NCBI GenBank assembly: GCA_035578175.1
Contig: JAQMRL010000002.1
Span: 81,129,325 to 81,193,324, forward strand
Length of the DNA stretch: 64,000 bases
From: Catonia carolina
Taxonomy: Eukaryota > Arthropoda > Insecta > Hemiptera > Achilidae
Direction of reading: 5' to 3'
The notes under the pieces: model-generated
What the model was told of the DNA's origin: nothing
The model's database searches: none
The model's input: only the letters and a program-made list of their open reading frames with translations
Shown: one piece after another, positions 56,100 through 64,000 of the stretch
Layout of the letters: each line of letters opens with the position of its first letter
Position numbering within the stretch: position 1 is the first letter of the stretch
Translations under genes and position numbers: made by a program

Positions 56100-56823
56100 C
56101 AGTCCAGCCTCTCTAAGGTTGCTCCTAATGTAAACAGATAATGACGTCACTGAGCATGCGCATTATATAAAAATGTGTACACGCTGATTAAAAAGTAACA
56201 ACTAAATACTTTGAATCCTGAATCCTGGTTGAGAGGGCTAAGAAGCCCTATGATGGCGACATCGTGTTAAGGAACACCTGGTCGCTCGGGGAACAATATA
56301 ACAGAATAATTGCAACCTCAAGAAATTTAGGGGGAATTTTATAGTTTAAATAGGAAATAGGATTCTGGTTCGTGGGACATTGGAACTGGGACTTGAAAGG
56401 AGGTAATTTATTTTTAGAAGTTATTTGTGGAAAATTTAAATTAAGGGACAAGTGGGTTTAAGAGCGGCTCTTTTATTTTATTTTATTTTTCAGTGGCCTT
56501 TTTTCAGTTTTGTGGGAGGTCTATTATCTTGGTGAGGGGAAGGCATGCATGTTACTGAACGTGGACTAAAGGTATAATTTAAGGTAGGGGTTAAATACTT
56601 TCAAAAGTATTTAAATACTAAATACTTTTAAAAGTATTTTTATAAATGAAATTGTTACGCCTACATCATATCATGACTGATGTTTGAAGTAATTATAATT
56701 AAAAAAATAGTTATCTTAATAGGAATACGACATCCATAAAGTGGTGGACTCTAACGTGCACCGTGTAGTAGCTGGTTTTGGTTTGTTGACAGACACTAGG
56801 AGCAAACTTAGAGCGGCTGAACA
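56100..56823 (+). mobile_element. MITE-B nested in piggyBac-like element
   Basis: CAGTCCAGCCTCTCTAAG start after TA, GGCTGAAC end. TGACGTCA 56142-56149. Interrupted by the insert at 56213-56591. Confidence 0.82.
56213..56591 (+). mobile_element. Unidentified ~379-bp insertion with 10-bp target duplication
   Basis: TAAATACTTT precedes (56203-56212) and follows (56592-56601) it, at a position inside MITE-B. It begins GAATCCTGAATCCTGGTTGA and contains GATGGCGACATCGTGTTAAG and a T/A-rich TTTTATTTTATTTTATTTTT. It has no TIRs, no poly-A and no A/B boxes that I can see. No other copy is in the window. Candidate: a retroposed or processed RNA, or an unknown retroposon. Confidence 0.75.
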
Positions 56824-56835
56824 ATATGTTGTAAA

Positions 56836-57092
56836 CCCTTTCTTGACCATGGGGACTTACGAGTCCCATTTAGTGCCATTGCATTATTATCTGTGCATTA
56901 ACAGTTTAAATTGCCTAGTTCACCATCTAGAGTTCTAAATGCCGCCTGGTCTGATTTTTCTGTAAACTGTAAGGGCTTCAAAAATACATCACATCGTGTC
57001 ACCTGTGTATTGAATGAACCCATCACATGTGGTGGTAGGTACATGTGCCTCTAACCTAGTGTTGTACTTATACTTCCGCCGTCTAGAAAGGG
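56836..57092. mobile_element. Second piggyBac-like MITE (tentative)
   Basis: CCCTTTCTTGACCATGGGGA ... GTCTAGAAAGGG termini, with GGGGACTTACGAGTCCC palindrome near the left end. The flanks TAAA/TTAT are degenerate TTAA. After it, the outer element's first ~35 bp are repeated (57093-57125). Confidence 0.5.
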
Positions 57093-57813
57093 TTATAGGG
57101 CAGTCCTACGGACGAAAAGTATATATATGTTGTAAAATGTTAAATTTTGTGTTTTAGGGAGAACAGTAAGATATTTCTTTGCTTTTATGTTAAGCCCTGG
57201 TAAGTATACTTACCAAGGAATGTTTATTGAAATGGGAATCACAAATAATGTTCAGTGGTAAGAATGCTTATTAAAACAACTTAATAATACTATATAACAA
57301 AAAAATGTGGCGAATAACTTATCTTAACTTTATATTAGCATGAAAGCTAGCATTCCCGTAAAAAAACTAGAATTTTTTAAACACTGTACAAAAGTAACAA
57401 GAAAACAACATGGTAGCGTACGGTGGTATGAATCATTACCACATTTGTGCAACTCACAAAGCAAATGGTCGCTACGCGCTAATTTCAAAATGCGAACAGC
57501 AATACTTACCAACTTACCAGAGAACATCTATAATTCCATAAAATGGCAATAAGGTTCAACTGCGTAGCTTATTCTTTAAAAAAATCGACCTTATTGCCAG
57601 TGGTAAGTATACTTACCAAACACCTATAAAGGGTTAAAAAGTAAACAAATAATACAGATTAGCCTTTTACGTTTAATATAAGTAGTAAATATTTTGATCC
57701 AAGAGTGATCGTGCCAAGGGACCGACCGCTAAGTAGCTATGTAGCTAAGTAGCTATGGTATTTATGGATGGGCTAAGTAGTTATGGGCAGCCAATAAGGA
57801 TACAATGCTTTAT

Positions 57814-58213
57814 GTGTTGTTTAGGTCATCAGCCTCCTGATTGGCTGGTTTGAACCTGTAGAGGTTTTACTAAGTAAAACGAGGAGTCAGCTGGTTTACA
57901 ATTGCCACAACTCACTCAGTGGAAAAGTACGCTTATCACCATGCCGGGCCCTCTGAAAAGCACATATTTTCCACTCTGCAAATGACACCTTCACTTCATT
58001 CACCAAAGAGTCTGACTGTATAATGAAATTCATTACTTTCAGAGGAGACAACTCTGATTAGTGTCTTTTACAACTCTACCTCTTCTGTTCTTAAATGATT
58101 TAATCTATTAAATTGGCTGACCATGTAATAAGAAACAGAACTATTTATTTTAGCCCTGCAACGAACAGATTGAGTGTAAATAATTTGACACTCCACCTGT
58201 CTATTATGGGCAG
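57814..58213 (-). mobile_element. Family A, full length
   Basis: Target duplication ACAATG(C/T)TTTAT at 57802-57813 and 58214-58225 (one mismatch). A TAGCTATGTAGCTAAGTAGC-type short repeat lies just upstream (57734-57790). Confidence 0.9.
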
Positions 58214-58225
58214 ACAATGTTTTAT

Positions 58226-58564
58226 ATTACTAAAAAATAAGTTGTAATATTTTGTCGTAAGATGTGAAGTGGAGGCGTGCCGGACTAAAGAGACGTTGCT
58301 CTAATGATTTATGAATTTTTGCAAAGAAATTACAGAAAAGTGAAGCAATCACAGTCTGTCGAATAAAAAAATCTATTTATATTTGTTAAGATAACTAGAC
58401 GGCTATCACGATCATTTAGACAGATTGATTGTTCTTATCAAGTAAGCCCTACAGTCTTCAGATAGCCTACAAAATTATTACAAAAGTGATGAATGACCAA
58501 CCAACCGAAGAAGCACACGTATTCCGTTGTTCAATCGGAACTAGCGATTAGTCGTAGAGTACAA
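58226..58564. other. No gene seen
   Basis: No repeat or coding signal recognised. Confidence 0.4.
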
Positions 58565-58701
58565 ACACCGCGATCTTGGGTTCGAATCCCACTCGGGCAT
58601 GGCATTTTTTCATACGTTACAAAAAATTCATTTCATCCTTCACCGTCTGCATTAGCAGCAATTTGCAAAACAGTCGGACGTTAAACCAAAAAAAAAAAAA
58701 C
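58565..58701 (+). mobile_element. SINE-D, 5'-truncated
   Basis: Starts inside the anticodon-to-B-box region (CGATCTTGGGTTCGAATCCC) and runs to a 12-A tail. Very close to the copy at 22024-22205. Confidence 0.88.
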
Positions 58702-58842
58702 TCAGCCAAGAAGTGGGGGGAGGGGCTTAACCCTTTATAGGTCTTTGGTAAGTAAATTCAAAACTTGAATATGGATTGGCCTTATGGGGGGGGGGGTGCA
58801 TATTCAACAACACTGAAACCTATAGTCGTAGCACTGTCTATA

Positions 58843-58978
58843 CACTGGCTAGCATTCAAATCCGTATAAAAGTAACTACCTATACTAGGATTTGAACCTG
58901 GAACCTTCGTCTCCGAAAATCAGCTGTTAAACAGCTGATTCTGGCGACGACTTTACCTCTAGACTAACCCGGTGGGTT
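58843..58978 (-). mobile_element. SINE-C head fragment
   Basis: Minus-strand 5' part with B box, full palindrome and A box ending CCGGTGGGTT. A G10 run precedes it at about 58786. Confidence 0.85.
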
Positions 58979-58989
58979 AAAATCTAGAT

Positions 58990-59317
58990 TTTTTTTTTAA
59001 TTCCTAATGTGTGTACGTTGCAATCTGTTCAATTTAGAACAATAAGCAACCCCATGACCCAATGAGATGAGGATGATGTGTATGACGTGTAAATGAGGTG
59101 TAGTCTTGTACAGACCCAGGCCGACCATTCCTGAGAGAGTATGGTTAATTGAACCCCAACCATCAAAGTACACCGGTAACCACTGTCTAGTATTCAAATC
59201 CGTATAAAAGTAACCACCTTTACTAGGACTTGAACCTGGAACCTTCGTCTCCGAAAATTAGCTGTTAAACAGGTGATTTTGGCGACGACTTTACCTCTAG
59301 ACTAACCCGGTGGGTTA
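58990..59317 (-). mobile_element. SINE-C inserted beside another SINE-C
   Basis: Full minus-strand copy whose flanks (TTAAAATCTAGAT at 58977-58989, TTAAAATCTAGAT at about 59315-59327) duplicate the sequence next to the first SINE-C head. It therefore landed in the first copy's 5' flank. Confidence 0.85.
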
Positions 59318-59327
59318 AAATCTAGAT

Positions 59328-59686
59328 AACACTGATAAATAAACATTGAAAAATATAATATTTTCAAATAATTTCATTTACATTTTATCTGTGCATCAGG
59401 GGAAACTAAAACTTTCCATTTTTTCCAGTAAAATTTGAAACTATTACTTTTGTATGGTTATGATAAATGAGAAAGTGATATAGTAAGTAGTTGGTAACAA
59501 GTTTTTAGTTGTTTATGCGACATTCCTTTGTGGTCAGTAAAAACTGACCGCGAAAATATCTTTTATTGTTAGTATACGGTAGTATACACGTATCTATGTG
59601 TCATACATTGCGTTGTTTATCTTCAAACGGACGATCTGTCTAAAGTTTCAACTTATGATGCTTATCGCTTCACTTTCTTACTAATT
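59328..59686. other. No gene seen
   Basis: AT-rich. Confidence 0.4.
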
Positions 59687-59788
59687 TTGTTGTTGTTGTT
59701 GTTTAGGTGATCACCCGTAAGGACTCGTTTCAACCTCTATAGGCTTTACTAAAGTTCAATCGTTCTTAGTTTGCTCCTACTGTCAACA
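59687..59788 (-). mobile_element. Family A tail fused to a MITE-B end
   Basis: 59687-59753 is the (GTT)n end of family A. 59754-59788 is a lone MITE-B terminus (GTTCTTAGTTTGCTCCTACT). Confidence 0.7.
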
Positions 59789-59929
59789 AATTCGTTAGTA
59801 AAGTATACTTGAAACTCACAATGACCTTTTTGTATAAATTTCTGCAACATGCAAAAAGCGGAGACAGCAGCACACATTTATATCACAATGCACGCAACAA
59901 AAAATAACTCAACTACTCACTGACAAAAA

Positions 59930-60268
59930 GTTCAGCCGTTGTTAGTTTGCTCCTACTGTCAACAAACCAAAGCCACCTACTACAGGTGCACACTAGAGTC
60001 TGCCACTTTACGGATCTCGTATTCCTATTAAATTAACTATTTTTTACATTATAAGTACTTAAAGTACTAAAAACATCAGTCATGATATGATGTAGGCCTA
60101 ACAATTTCATTTATAAAAAATACTTTTAAAAGTATTTCATATTTAAATACTTTTGAAAGTATTTTGTAGTTACTCTTTAATCAGCGTGTACACATTTTGA
60201 TATAATTCGCATGCTCAGTGACGTCATTATTTGTTTACATTAAGAGCAAACTAAGAGAGGCTGGACTG
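59930..60268 (-). mobile_element. MITE-B, full length
   Basis: GTTCAGCCGTTGTTAG start, AGAGAGGCTGGACTG end followed by TA. TGACGTCA at 60219-60226. Confidence 0.85.
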
Positions 60269-60367
60269 TAGTTGTGTGTGCGAATATATGTGACACGTTC
60301 CTTTTATTTTTTAATTTTAATATCGGATTGGTTTTGGAAGTTTAACTTCTTAGTTTCTTTCCAATTG

Positions 60368-60597
60368 CTGTACCTAATAATTTAATTTATTTCTCTTTTA
60401 ATTTATTTTTAACACAAATCAAGAAATATTTCAGAATGATTTCGTAAGGTTATAAAATGAAAGAAAGGAAGATAGGCCTACAACCGTTGGAAAATAAAAA
60501 TCACGAAACGGTGATTAGTTAACGGGCGAAATTTTTGTTTTACGGAAACTGTAATCAGATAAAAGTGAGGTGAAGTGAAGTGAATTGATCAGTCAGC
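60368..60597 (+). repeat. ~225-bp direct duplication, copy 1
   Basis: CTGTACCTAATAA, AGAAATATTTCAGAATG, TTCGTAAGGTTATAAAATGA, AATCACGAAACGGTGATTAG, ATTTTTGTTTTACGGAAACT, GTGAAGTGAATTGATCA. Repeated at 61149-61372. Confidence 0.88.
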
Positions 60598-60691
60598 TGG
60601 TAGAAAGTCGCTATTATTTGTAAAGTAACACCGGTTGGGCAAGCGACTTTGTATGGTGACCAGCTGACAGCCATCCATGAACAAACTCTAC

Positions 60692-60798
60692 ATTCAGGCA
60701 CGGCATATTTTCATATGTTACAAAAATAACTTCATCCTTCCTTCACCGCTTGCAATAGCAGTAATTGCCGAACAGTCGGACGTTAAACAAAAATAAAA
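60692..60798 (+). mobile_element. SINE-D tail fragment
   Basis: CAGGCACGGCATATTTTCAT, TTCACCGCTTGCAATAGCAG, ACAGTCGGACGTTAAAC. Confidence 0.8.
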
Positions 60799-60888
60799 TT
60801 CTACTAGGGGTCCCTGTTCATAAAAGCTTAAAAAAATTGCTTAAATGTTTATGATTTCTTTCCAATTAGAAACCTTTGGTGTATAGGT

Positions 60889-61148
60889 ATCAGACGAACT
60901 AATGTCCCATAGCCGAGCGAGTGAGAGGGAAATATGTGGCATAACTACGCATGCGCTCAAAGGTCTTTACCGTTGTAATCCAAATGTGAAAACATACTAC
61001 AGTCGTTATCTTGCTTGTTAGTTTACTGCGTGCATAAACGCTTGCTCACAACAATGAGTAATGTTATTGGAATGGTGCATATGGCTTGTGCGAGTGAGAG
61101 CGTTATGCATCCTCTCACTCCCACGGTTAGGGGACTTCAATTCATCTG
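60889..61148. mobile_element. MITE-G, copy 1
   Basis: Ends GTATCAGACGAACTAATGTC CC and the inverse of ...GGGGACTTCAATTCATCTGA. Second-order inverse GAGCGAGTGAGAGG / CCTCTCACTCCCACGG. It contains CTACGCATGCGCTCAAAGG. Another copy at 63304-63585. Confidence 0.8.
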
Positions 61149-61372
61149 ACTACTGTACCTAATAAATTATACTCTTTTAATTTATTTTTAACACTTTTAA
61201 CACATCAAGAAATATTTTAGAATGGATTTCGTAAGGTTATAAAATGAAAGAAAGGAAAGATACGACCGTTGAAAAATAAAAATCACGAAACGGTGATTAG
61301 TTACGGGCGAAATTTTTGTTTTACGGAAACTGTAATCAGATAAAAGTGAAGTGAAGTGAAGTGAATTGATCA
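61149..61372 (+). repeat. ~225-bp direct duplication, copy 2
   Basis: About 93% identical to 60368-60597. MITE-G ends exactly at its left border. Confidence 0.88.
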
Positions 61373-61692
61373 AGATTCCTCTACCTAGATTGTATAAGCA
61401 ATCTCGTTTTAACTGCAAAGCATATCAGCTGAGTATTAGAGCAGCCCTCAACCCACAACACAACATGTTATTAAAAACCTTGCACAACTACTTTCGCTTT
61501 TCATAACTTACACCTGCCATACATACATACATACACACATACACACATACACCATTTACAAATTGACCACATCTTACTACTTAGGCTTCCTACGGTAATT
61601 CATCATGTACTTTTGCCCTTGATTATGTCCGTCTGTTTGTACCTAATGCACGGGCGGCAAACCGCACGATCTACGTAATGTTATTTTTATTT
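61373..61692. other. No gene seen
   Basis: Contains a (CATA)n/(CACA)-type run at 61520-61550. Confidence 0.5.
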
Positions 61693-61852
61693 TGTACTTC
61701 CTAATTTGTATCAGTTGCAATCTGTTCAATTTAGAACAATAAGCAACCCCATCACCCAATCAGATGAGGATGATATGTATGACGTGTTAATGAGGTGTAG
61801 TCTTGTACACACCCAGGTCGACCATTCCTGAGAGAGTATGGTTAATTGAAGT
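61693..61852 (-). mobile_element. SINE-C, 5'-truncated
   Basis: CAGTTGCAATCTGTTCAATT, CAATCAGATGAGGATGATAT, TTCCTGAGAGAGTATGG, then stops. Confidence 0.85.
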
Positions 61853-62210
61853 ACTGATGAATATTTAATATTTAATAATTGAACGAATATTTGATAAATT
61901 GATGAGAATTTTTATTGATGCACATGATGAAGTTTATTTATGATGTTTATGATAATATAATAATAGATGATATTTAGATTTTATAATTAATATGGTGATT
62001 GGTTTTGATGAACTGTAGTAAATTGTTGAACTTTTATAATATATAATGATCTTGAATGTAGTTTGACTTTTTTAGTTCATACTTAAGTAGTTAATCTTGT
62101 ATATATTGTTACCACTCGTTATAGTAAAGTAAAATTGTAAACTTTTATTTAATTAATTCACCATATAGTTATTTAACACAATTTGACAAGAACTAAAAAC
62201 TAACCTTTAC

Positions 62211-62214
<4 letters not shown>

Positions 62215-62247
<33 letters not shown>

Positions 62248-62357
62248 GTTTAACGTCCGACTGTTCTGCAGTTGCTGCTAATACAGACGGTGAATGATGA
62301 AATGATTTTTGTAACGTATGAAAAAATGCCGTGCCTGAATGGGATTCGAACCCAAGA
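62215..62357 (-). mobile_element. SINE-D, 5'-truncated, long poly-A
   Basis: About 32-T run (poly-A on the minus strand), body, and B box GGGTTCGAATCCC at the broken end. Target duplication CCTTTACAAAC at 62204-62214 and 62358-62368. The long tail suggests a young insertion. Confidence 0.9.
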
Positions 62358-62368
62358 CCTTTACAAAC

Positions 62369-62699
62369 GACAACAATGAACATGAGTTTATGAAAATAAG
62401 TTATTAAACATTGAAAATAATAAAGTTCACGCAATTAATTAACAATAAAATGAAATAGACAATATCCCTTACCAAATTAATGTCCATTAAATACAATTAC
62501 AATGTCTGTTGACAAAATAACAAACTTCACCGAAACGAAGAATCGCGTACAATTTAGACCACTAACACGTCACCCATTCAAACCGCGGCCGCCTCGTCCC
62601 ATCAATGGGAACCTTCGTTTTTATATTTAACCAGTCAGCTGCTTATGAGAAGCTGATTTTATTTGACCAGCTGATTTTATTTTCGCCACTTCATTATAA
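62369..62699. other. Insert within LINE 3' UTR, no gene
   Basis: Contains GCGGCCGCCTCGTCCCATC near 62583 (more GC) and AGCTGATTTTATTT repeated twice (62652, 62670). Unidentified. Confidence 0.4.
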
Positions 62700-62826
62700 C
62701 AATATTATGAATGTTTTTTTGTTGCCTAGTTACACATTATTAGATTTTAAATTTAGTTCAGCTGGACCGTAAATATTTATAAAATAAAAATTGTAAACAT
62801 TACAAGAAGTATGGCTGGACGTAACA

Positions 62827-63019
62827 CGACCATTCCTGAGAGAGTATGGTTAATTGAACCCCAACCATCAAAGTACACCGGTAACCACTGTCTAGTATTC
62901 AAATACCTATAAAAGTAACTACCTTTACTAGGATTTCAACCAGGAACCTTAGTCTCCGAAAATCAGCTGTTAAACAGCTGATTTTGGCGACGACTTTACC
63001 ACTAGACCAACCCGGTGGT
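62827..63019 (-). mobile_element. SINE-C, 3'-truncated
   Basis: Minus-strand copy with the complete palindrome, B and A boxes and CCGGTGG head. The tail half is missing. Confidence 0.85.
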
Positions 63020-63042
63020 TTCTACGTAACTAATCTTCAGAA

Positions 63043-63107
63043 AATATTCTGTGAAATACTCACACGACTTTCTCTTGCCAACGTAGATAATGATAAAATA
63101 TAACCTA
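63043..63107 (-). mobile_element. Family H terminal fragment
   Basis: TTCTGTGAAATACTCACACG, ACTTTCTCTTGCC, AACGTAGATAATGATAAAAT. Only the TCTGGTG end survives. Confidence 0.65.
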
Positions 63108-63303
63108 TTGTATGATTCTGTGCTTTGTACAGCTGCGGGATGAAGGGGAGGGGACAGACCAAGTACCAGACTACTGCTACGTCTTAACACTGATCATCTA
63201 AGCATCTCATTGCTCTTCGCTGGGCAGTAGGCTGCCTCCTAGTGGGGTGACCTGTACGTGGGTGTTGTTTTCACTATTTGCTGTAGACGGCGACACACAA
63301 TAT
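63108..63303. other. No gene seen
   Basis: More GC than average; 62-codon minus frame 63002-63190 overlaps SINE-C and H and is not credible. Confidence 0.4.
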
Positions 63304-63585
63304 ATAGGTGTCAGACGAACTAATGTCCCATAGCCGAGCGAGTGAGAGGGAGATATGTAGCATAACTACGCATGCGCTCAAAGGTCTTTGCCGTAATAAT
63401 CCAAATCTGAAAACATACTACAGTCGTTATCTTGCTTGTTAGTTTACTGGATGCATAAACGCTTGCTCACAACAATGAGTAAAATTAATGACAATGTTAT
63501 TGGAACGGCGCGTATGGGTTGTGCGAGTGAGAGCATTATGCATTCTCTCACTCCCACGGCTAGGGGACTGCAGTTCATCTGAATA
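63304..63585. mobile_element. MITE-G, copy 2
   Basis: Same ends as 60889-61148, about 92% identical, with an extra AATTAATGACAA near 63483. Frames at 63444-63722 on the minus strand are shadows. Confidence 0.8.
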
Positions 63586-64000
63586 CCACATGTAGTTTGG
63601 ATAGTACCCGTGACTACTACAAACACATTTAATACAAGTAAAATGTTACTACTACTAACGCAAACTCTCACATACGTCTCTCTCGCATACGTCTCAGCTG
63701 CACAAAGCTTGGCAACGGGCATACCGATAGAGAAAAGACGATAATAACGGGTGTTTTATTAAGAACAAAACCCTGATTTTCAAAAGATAGAAGTAATACA
63801 TCGGTAAATTTTCTGTCCCCCAATCGGTATGTTGGCAACAGTGTACTCAAGGCCAACTACCTAACACAGTTAAAATGTTCCAGTCAAGCAATAGTGTGGT
63901 TACAGCAGTCGTTACGTCATATTGTGTCACCAATGGTTTTTTCCAAGGAAGAACCGGGTGTTTTGTTAAGAACGCAACCCTGATTATAAGAAGATAGAAG
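63586..64000. other. No gene seen; short direct repeat
   Basis: CGGGTGTTTTATTAAGAACA ... CCCTGATTTTCAAAAGATAG (63749-63790) recurs as CGGGTGTTTTGTTAAGAACG ... CCCTGATTATAAGAAGATAG (63957-63998). The window ends inside the second copy. 62- and 92-codon minus frames lack features. Confidence 0.6.

Larger units (their letters stand above)
56063..57633. mobile_element. piggyBac-like element, multiply nested
   Basis: Termini CCCTTTATAGG / CCTATAAAGGG directly abut TTAA on both sides (56059-56062, 57634-57637), the piggyBac target. Subterminal palindrome GGTAAGTATACTTACC occurs at about 57199 and 57602. The interior holds MITE-B, an unidentified insert and a second CCCTTTC...GAAAGGG element. No transposase is seen; the 70-codon frame at 57340-57552 is unrecognised. 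A lone end (TTAACCCTTTATAGG) also lies at about 58728. Confidence 0.72.
61857..62826 (+). mobile_element. LINE 3' UTR copy, interrupted
   Basis: 61900-62110 and 62700-62826 match the 3' UTR at 21740-22228 (TTTTTAGTTCATACTTAAGT, GGTTGCCTAGTTACACATTA, AGTATGGCTGGACGTAAC). About 590 bp are inserted between them, including SINE-D. It has no coding part. Confidence 0.72.

Noticed and set aside
63444..63856. 92- and 62-codon minus frames
   Set aside because: The first overlaps MITE-G; neither has domains or splice support.

Overview
This is eukaryotic, AT-rich, non-coding-dominated DNA, almost certainly from an arthropod. The mariner DD34D and DD41D, pogo/Tigger-like and piggyBac-like remnants and the many tRNA-derived SINEs fit an insect; a hemipteran is only a guess. 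There are no operons and no complete cellular gene. Nearly every long open frame is a shadow of a repeat. I see one good candidate host exon (minus strand, 17447-17547, signal peptide between splice sites) and one weaker one (19835-19956, plus).

Layout. (1) 1-12912 is a giant palindrome: two ~6.40-kb arms around a 105-bp spacer (6404-6508). The left arm runs off the window. Each arm carries a decayed mariner transposase, four SINE/retroposon copies, a piece of family H and a CGCCCGCGCT-containing minisatellite. (2) 12913-17150 holds an old H copy and a cluster of SINE-E debris that grades into a tandem array with an exact 374-bp duplication. (3) 17150-20400 has the candidate exons, a MITE with a nested retroposon, an H copy with a nested SINE, and a long-TIR MITE. 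(4) 20400-23540 has two 5'-truncated LINEs. (5) 23540-45330 is dominated by ~1-kb H elements, AAC-tailed family A retroposons, MITE-B copies, a foldback element and a 34-bp satellite. (6) 45800-55400 contains three pogo/Tigger-like elements; two have been invaded by complementary deletion derivatives of one DD41D transposon. (7) 55400-64000 holds a multiply nested piggyBac-like element, more SINEs, a duplicated 225-bp block and two copies of another MITE.

Family names used here are mine. A: ~400 bp, (AAC)n-tailed retroposon with 10-12 bp target-site duplications. B: ~330 bp MITE with CAGTCCAGCC termini and a perfect CRE site. C: ~310 bp tRNA-derived SINE starting CCACCGGGTTGG. D: ~180 bp tRNA-derived SINE. 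E: ~120 bp tRNA-derived SINE. H: ~950-1000 bp element starting TCTGGTGTGA, with 13-bp subterminal inverted repeats, a 3' hairpin and an internal AC/CG microsatellite, resembling non-autonomous Helentron-type (HINE/DINE-1-like) elements. X and Y: other interspersed repeats.

The window does not contain a protein-coding 'system' that I can recognise. Its most notable features are the palindrome, the H family, the empty/filled-site pairs that date insertions, and the orphan signal-peptide exon.
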